Assembly (NCBI GenBank): GCA_034509755.1
Contig: JAVYJV010000044.1
Location: 186,001-250,000, forward strand
Direction of reading: 5' to 3'
DNA from: Anisodus tanguticus
Lineage: Eukaryota > Streptophyta > Magnoliopsida > Solanales > Solanaceae
DNA length: 64,000 nt
Position 1 is the first letter of the stretch, and every line of letters starts with the position of its first letter. A program made the translations under genes and the position numbers. Below, in pieces: positions 57,773 through 64,000 of the stretch. The notes beneath the pieces are model-generated. The model was not told the DNA's origin and searched no databases. It worked only from the letters and a program-made list of their open reading frames with translations.

Positions 57773-59813
57773 TTTTAGATGAAAATTTTTTTACTGAAAT
57801 TTTATTAAAAAAAAAAATTTACAAAAATTTGAAATAAATTTTGCTTAACTTTTTGTTATTTGTATGTCAAATAATAATAATTTGAATAAAAAATTGTTTT
57901 GAATTTATCTTCATTTGTTTAAAGACCAAATAATAACTTAAAAATAATTAAATTAAATCACTTTTCACTGACACATCAGCTAAAAAAAAAACGTTATTAA
58001 AAATTGAAAAACAATTAAAACTTAAAAAAAACAATTAAATTAAACAAAAAAATAAGAGACGTTAAATCAATTTTTAAAACAAAAAAAAATTATGAAATTT
58101 CCATTAATTACTAAATCAGTTTATATGAAAATTAAATTTACTAATAAACTTTTATTACAATGAAATTATTTTATAATTAAAACTTTTCATTAAAACAGGA
58201 AATGGATTGTCACTTAAGATGTAAAATTGTTTTTGAAAAAAAAATTATCAAAATTAGCCTACTTTAATTATAAAGTATATGATTATGCTGAATTATTGTG
58301 TAAATTAATAAAAAAAATTCTTTTGTTATTACCTTTTAAATTAAAAAATGAAAACTTAAACTTTTTTTTAAAAAAAATTTAAAACAAAAAAAAATTACAA
58401 AATTATAACAAAAATAGCACAAGTTACTTAAAAGAAAATTAAACTAAAAATCAAGTCCAAGTTTAAATAGTTGGTAAAAACAAAGGAAAAGTTAATTTAA
58501 AAAAAAACTTAAGTATCTTAAATTATTATCATATAGTAGTTATCTTCAATGTTTAACAGAATATCCTTTAAATATTTAAGAAAATTAAAAGATGTATAAA
58601 ATTTTATAAACAATAATTAAATTAAGCTAATTAAATCTAATTCACATTTAAAGCAGTTTTATTACTTCAATTAATTGCATTTTTCTTTAATAAAATTTAT
58701 AAAAAAAATCTCATTTTTAATAGTTTTTTTTTTCTTTTTAAAAAAAATTAAAATTTTAAAAATAAATTAGTAAAAAAATAAATTGATTCATCATGATTAT
58801 TAAAACCTGCAAAATGTTGATTAAACAAGGTGTCAATTATATTTTTTAATAAAGTCGATTTGAATATAAATTAAAAAATTTATTTGAATTATTTATTTAC
58901 CTAAATAGTTCATGAAAATATTTTAATTAAAATAAAAAATCTGTCAGTTTTTTTTTTATATTCAGAAACTCCTTATATTACTCTAATTCCATATCGTTTT
59001 TTATTAAATAAAATAAAATATCCAAAAATTTTTTTAATTTTTTGAATAGATGTTTCAAATTTTAATTTTGTGATCAATCTTTTAGGAAAATTTTTTTTGT
59101 ATGAAAACTAACTCTTTTCATTTTATCTTAACCATATTAAAACATCTTCTTTTTTTTAAATTTTTTAATTATGATAAATAGCTTTTTATATTTAGTGTAA
59201 TACTATAAATTGAAAAAAATTATTAAGCTAAATTGAATATAATTTTAATCTAGTTCTATAAATGGTATTTTGACTTGATGAATTTAACTTTTTATCAAAA
59301 CAAATTAATATGCCAATTTGAGAAGAAAAAAATTCATAAAATTTATAACTTTGAACAGTTTAAATACAAAATCTTTTGTATGATTTTATTACGAAATTTT
59401 TGAAATAATTTTATTAAAAAATCTTTGAATATTCTTGTAATGTATATACAATTAAGAAACTTTAATTTTTTGTAAATTTTTTTTATACAACACTATTTAA
59501 TAATTGAATTGATTTTGAACTTGAATTTTTTAAATAAAAAATTTATTAAAAAACCAAAACTAATTTGAAATTCTTTATTGAAAACAGTTTTTTGAATACT
59601 TTTTTTTATCTTAAATTAAGCAAAATTTGATAAAAATTGTTTAAATAATTTGGTTCTTTAAAATAATTCTTTATAAAATTAATGATTTATATTTTGGTTA
59701 AATAAATACTTTTTAATTTAAATTAAAATTTGCTTTAAATATTCTTTCAATTAAACTTTCTTAAATAAAACTTTATTTTTATAAAATTACATTTTTGTTT
59801 GTAATTTTAAAAA
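57773..59813. other. 2-kb AT-rich spacer
   Basis: Between the SLC26 start and the BLOC1S2 stop, both on the minus strand. It consists of A/T homopolymers and short A/T words. No open frame or RNA gene is supported. Confidence 0.5.
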
Positions 59814-60251
59814 TTAATTTATTTTTTCAAGCTGCTTAAACTTATTTTCTAAGTTTTTCGAATAAAAGTCAATTAAATATGCTTTATTTTCTAATTCATT
59901 AACTACTTTCTCAAGATAATCAATTTGATTAAAATACTCAGACAAATTTTTTTGCTCATTACAAACTTCATTTAAGGTATCAATAGTTTTAACCAATCCT
60001 TCTTTCATTACAGTATATTTCTAAATGAATATTAAATTAAAAAGATTAAAAAATGATTTAAATTTTCAAGTTCTTACTTCTACTGTTTTCAAGTTCATCT
60101 TTTCTAATAATGAATAATCATCTAACGTTAATTCTAATTCACTCTGTAAATAATCTTTAGTTTTAATTAAAAAATTTTCATTAATTTCTTCAATTTTATT
60201 TTTGTGAATTTTAGAGGAAGAAGTTTGTTCAATATTGTCCTTGTTATCCAT
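59814..60251 (-). CDS. BLOC1S2: BLOC-1 subunit 2
   Basis: Two minus-strand exons (60078-60251, 59814-60020) encode 126 residues. BLOC1S2 is a coiled-coil subunit of BLOC-1, which sorts cargo to lysosome-related organelles, and of BORC, which positions lysosomes. The family match is clear in TKDYLQSELELTLDDYSLLE, MNLKTVEKYTVMKE, EYFNQIDYLEKVVNELEN and AYLIDFYSKNLENKFKQLEK, which parallel human YLDQINVIEEQVAALEQ and AYKLDAYSKKLEAKYKKLEK. The true start is the ATG at 60251; upstream in-frame codons are hydrophobic and lack a Met. The DDX28-like gene ends only 154 bp upstream on the same strand. Confidence 0.93.
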
Positions 60252-60405
60252 TTTTTTTTCTTGAATTATAAAATAAAATAAAAAAAACACCTTGAAAAAT
60301 TTATCCAAGATTTATAAATTTGTTTACAAAAAAAAGTAAACATAAAATAAAGTGCTGCCCTCAATAATGAAAACAAAATTAAAAAAAAAATAAATAAAAA
60401 CTTTA

Positions 60406-62345
60406 TTATTCTTCATTATCACTAACATCAAGTTGTTCTTGTTTTAAGGCATTTAAATCTTCATATTTAGTTTTATAAAACTTTTTAATATCTACATTAA
60501 TATTATCTAATGGGTCTTGAGTACGTATAGATCTTTCAAGATCATTTAATAAAATAACATCTGGTTTAAAACAAACAAAAGTCTCAACAGTACAATTATC
60601 ATAATTACTATTGCAACGTCCTGTTCTACCTGATCGATGTATATAATCTTGGATAAAACGTGGACAATCAAAATTGATTATATGTTGAACCTAAAAATTA
60701 ATTAAAATAATTAGCGTTTATAAAAAAATTTTAAATAAAACTTACATTACTAAAATCTAAGCCTCTAGATCCCAAATCAGTAGTTATTAAAAACTTAAAT
60801 TGATTTTCTTTAAAATCCATGAAATTAAATAATCTTTTATCATTTTGCATTACTTTAACTAAACTTTTACAATCAAAATGATTATCATTTAAAAAATTAT
60901 TTAAAAAAAAAGCTGCTTTATATCTATTAACAAAAATAATTGTTTGTCCTTTTGATTTTTCAAATTTATAACATAATTCTAATAATTTTTTAGTTTTATT
61001 CTCCTTTTTTATTCGATAAAAATTATGTCTTATGTTAAATAAAATTTTATTTACATTATCTGAACTTGCTACACTAATATTATTTAAATCAACGTAATTT
61101 GAGACTATTTCGTGTACATAATTTGGAAAAGTTGCGCTAACTAATATTAGTTGACAATTATTTAAATTTTCGTTCGTGACATACTAAAAAAAAGAAAGTA
61201 AATAAAACATTTTTTTTGTATAATTACTCAAACTTACACTAAAACTATTCAATAAAGAAGTTATCTCAGGTTTGAAACTAGTATCACACATTGTATCAAT
61301 TTCATCAATAACTAAATGCTTTATTTTTTCTATAGAAAACATTTCTAAAAAAAAAGAAAAGTTATTTAAAGAAACTAGAAATCTATTTTTTACCTTTTTT
61401 ATAGTTTTTTTTATACATTCCAGTTGTAGTTATAACGATATCATAACCAGTATGCTTTAAATTAACAGGCTTACCGCCTAAAATAGGAGCTACACCAATG
61501 TCTAAATCTTGAACCAAATTTTTAACTGTTTCATAAGTTTGATAAGCTAGTTCACGAGATGGTACGACAATAAGAATTGTAGGTTTTTTTTCAATTAAAA
61601 TTTTTGATTTATTATTGATTTTATCTTGTAGACTGTTTTCACCAGCGTTATTTAAATTATTACAAGATGTATTTTTTGAATTAATATTTTCATCATTTTG
61701 CAAAATGTTTTTATTAGAATCTTTTATCGTTTGGTAACTAAATTTTTTTTTTTTTTTTAAAACTTTATCAATTAAAGGTACTAAATATGCAATAGTTTTA
61801 CCAGTACCTGTCTCAAATGAACATCTAACATTCCAACCAGAAAGTATTTGAGGAATTGAAATTGCTTGAGATTCATTAACATATTCAATATTAAAAAATT
61901 TTTTCAAATTTTCACATATTTTTTTATCAAAACCCAAACTTTCAAATGAAGTTTTTTTAGTTGTTTTAATATTTTTAACTATATTGTTATAACTTTTATT
62001 TAAAAAATATGGCATAAAAGTTATTTCATCATTATCATATTTTTGAGCTTTAGTCCATCCTTCTGAAGCTAACATTAAATGATTTTTTAATTTATATTTT
62101 TGATTGAAGTAATGATTCAAAATTGGTTTCTTTTTAGATGAAATTATTAAAATTCTTTTATTTCCATATACAAATCTCTCACCTCTACTTATTTGATCTA
62201 ATTTTTTTCTTTCTAGATCTTTGAATTTTTTAACGTCTAAATTTTTAAAATTCTTTGGTACAGTAATTCTATCAATTGATGCATTTAAAGAATTTAATCT
62301 AATACTTATATAACTCAATGGTTTAATTTTGAATAAAGTAAACAT
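60406..62345 (-). CDS. DDX28: DDX28-like mitochondrial RNA helicase
   Basis: Four minus-strand exons (61394-62345, 61238-61344, 60746-61183, 60406-60690) encode 593 residues; human DDX28 has 540. DDX28 acts in mitochondrial RNA granules on assembly of the large mitoribosomal subunit. The N terminus is basic with hydroxylated residues and few acidic ones (MFTLFKIKPLSYISIRLNSL), fitting a mitochondrial presequence. Helicase motifs in order are FETGTGKT (I), VPSRELAYQ (Ia), a TTTGMY segment at Ib, VIDEID in place of DEAD (II), SAT (III), TDLGSRGLDF (V) and HRSGRTGR (VI). A Lys/Asn-rich insert separates motifs I and Ia. The start codon is the first ATG of the frame. Motif II with Ile replacing Ala keeps the acidic residues, so activity is likely. 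Confidence 0.92.
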
Positions 62346-62645
62346 TTTAAATTTGTTATATTGAAAACATCAGAAAGTTTTTTTAAAAAAAGAAAATAAA
62401 CAATTTTCACGTGCTTAAGTTTACTTTGTATAAATAGAATCATAGTTATTTATACAAAACAATTTTTTTAATAAGTTTTTTAAAATACAATTCTAAATTA
62501 AAATTTTTCTTTAAAAGAAATTAATTATTGATAAATCTATTTTAATTTGATTTGAATTAAATAAGCTCTGTTTAATTTGAAAATTGAGTGTTTTCATAAA
62601 ACTAATTTATTGAACTAAAATATAATTTTTTGTTCAAAAAACTTA
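62346..62645. other. 300-bp spacer, DDX28-like promoter
   Basis: It lies between the SUMF1 stop and the DDX28-like start, both on the minus strand. It contains a TATAAATAG word near 62427-62436 read on the plus strand; no oriented TATA box for the minus strand is clear. Confidence 0.45.
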
Positions 62646-64000
62646 TTAATTTTTACTGTTTTTAGCACACCTAAAACCTAAATTACTCGCAGTTGTATCT
62701 ACTGTTGCAAAAGCTCTTGAAGAACAACGATATCGATTACAGTAAGATTCATGACACATAAAAGAACCACCTTTTTTGACTTTTTGGTTTATTAAATTTT
62801 TTTTTTTTTTGTTTGTTCTTCTTTTGACTGACCAATCATCTAATGTCCATTCCCAAACATTTCCAATCTAAAAATAATTTTTTTTTATAAAATAAAATGA
62901 TTGAATCAAAAACAAAAATTATTTACAAGATGTTTGAATCCAGATTTTGTTTGTTCTTTCATAGAAAAAACTGAGCATGTACCATAAAAATTATCTTCAA
63001 CTTTTTAGTCAAATATGAAAATTAATTTTAATCTAAATGAAAAAAATATTATTTATTTACCTGTATTTTGTTTAGGAAAATTACCTTGCCATAAATTAGC
63101 TAAAAACTGATTGTCAGGATTTAAAACATTACCCCAAGGATATAGAACGTCTGAACCATTGAAATCTGATTTGCATGCATATTCCCATTCTGCTTCACTA
63201 GGCAATCTTTTGCCTTTTAACACATGAAAAAATTATCTAGATTATTTTATTATAGAAAAAAAAAAGAAGCTTACCTGCCCATTTACAATAATTAGACGCA
63301 TCATTCCAACTTACATGAACTACAGGATGATTTAATTTTTCAGAGTTTTTTGTTAATTTTGAAATCCAATTTGAATATTGTTCGAATTTAAAATAAGGAA
63401 ATAAATTTAAAAAATCTGTTTGAAAACTTTTTATTAAATGATCAATACTAATATAAAAAAGTTTTGAGTCAGCTAAATCTGAGTCAAACCATGTAGCATT
63501 TTCAACATAATACCACCAAGGTGTTTGTAAAACTTGTTTATTATTAATTTTTATTTCATCTTTTATTAAACCTTCAAAAACAAAAGAGCCTTTTAAAATT
63601 TCTGCATCAGTTTTATACTTAGTCATCAAAACAAACAAACTAAAATCTAAATTGCTAACTTCGCATTTATCTAGATAAAAATTATTAACAAACTCATCAA
63701 TCCCAGGATATTCAAAATCTGTCAAAACGTATTCATTCTTATTTGTGCCTTTTAAAAAAGTATTTTTATTAACTTTAATCATATTTTCATTATTAAACCT
63801 AAATTTATTTATATCTATGTTAGGTCTTTTTACATATTTTTCTTTTTGAATAAACTTTGTCTCACAGAAACATTTTTTTTCATTATGAATTTGGTTTTCT
63901 GTTATAAAATCAGTTTGTTGTAAAAAAGATGATGAATTTAAATCTTTTTTGAAGCAAAAAAAATTTTCTTCATTTTCATATAAAAAAAATGTAATATAAT
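62646..64000 (-). CDS. SUMF1: formylglycine-generating enzyme (SUMF1), 5' end outside window
   Basis: Four minus-strand exons are visible: 63275 to beyond 64000, 63061-63213, 62927-63000 and 62646-62867. They give 390 residues open to the window edge. FGE resides in the ER and oxidises a Cys to formylglycine in sulfatase active sites, using copper and oxygen. The family domain shows YLDKCEVSNLDFSLFV, SFVFEGLIKDE, TPWWYYVENATWF, HPVVHVSWNDASNYCKWAGK, RLPSEAEWEYACKS, YPWGN and GNVWEWT. It closes with GGSFMCHESYCNRYRC and SNLGFRCA. Both redox-active cysteines of SUMF1 are kept (SFMCHESYC), which rules out the inactive SUMF2 type. About 45 extra residues sit between ATWFDSD and LNHPVVHV compared with human SUMF1, and a Lys run comes from a poly-A tract. 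The signal peptide must lie upstream of the window end. Confidence 0.93.

Noticed and set aside
1..64000. tRNA, rRNA, CRISPR or transposon features
   Set aside because: I saw no convincing cloverleaf, long terminal or inverted repeats, transposase or reverse transcriptase motifs, or regular spaced repeats. A covariance-model scan could still find a small RNA gene that I missed.

Overview
This is a window of a very AT-rich, gene-dense animal nuclear genome. By eye roughly four fifths of the bases are A or T. Genes have short introns (mostly about 45-90 bp, GT-AG, with one GC-AG), A/T-ending codons, and AT-rich spacers full of homopolymers. The two cuticle proteins carry the chitin-binding Rebers-Riddiford core in the form I associate with mites, ticks and spiders. 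Together with a two-pore channel (which Drosophila lacks), this suggests a chelicerate, probably an acariform mite. The species is inference. I found no bacterial, viral or transposon genes.

Layout. 1-9.8 kb: choline/ethanolamine kinase-like gene (-), glutaredoxin (+), FKRP (+), Smad2/3 (-), mitoribosomal mL53 (+) and WDR55 (+). 11.5-14.8 kb: two-pore channel (+). 15.8-24.0 kb: four tandem cathepsin B-like proteases (+), forming two pairs. 25.0-33.7 kb: C2H2 zinc-finger protein (+), GET4 (-), TCP11-like (-) and a coiled-coil protein (-). 36.6-41.0 kb: Pasha/DGCR8 (+), a small membrane protein (+), Rheb (-) and ATP synthase subunit f (+). 41.8-46.6 kb: two cuticle genes, head to head. 47.6-57.8 kb: proton/myo-inositol cotransporter (+), a secreted Asn/Ser/Thr-rich protein (-) and an SLC26 anion transporter (-). 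59.8-64.0 kb: BLOC1S2 (-), DDX28-like helicase (-) and the formylglycine-generating enzyme SUMF1 (-, 5' end outside the window).

Most are conserved housekeeping or signalling genes without an operon-like functional link. Functional grouping is clear only for the protease cluster and the cuticle pair. Several neighbours are very close: FKRP and Smad2/3 converge with 47 bp between stop codons, and the small membrane protein and Rheb with 76 bp. Rheb and ATP synthase f share a 456-bp divergent spacer.

Exon boundaries were read by hand from splice signals, reading phase and family similarity recalled from general knowledge. Gene spans are start codon to stop codon; UTRs are not defined. I did not find a convincing undescribed multi-gene system. 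The best leads are the protease cluster (exact intron loss, nested duplication, possible gene conversion, stop-codon loss), an inverted-repeat promoter element shared by two mitochondrial-protein genes, a degenerate choline kinase, and the secreted Asn-rich protein.
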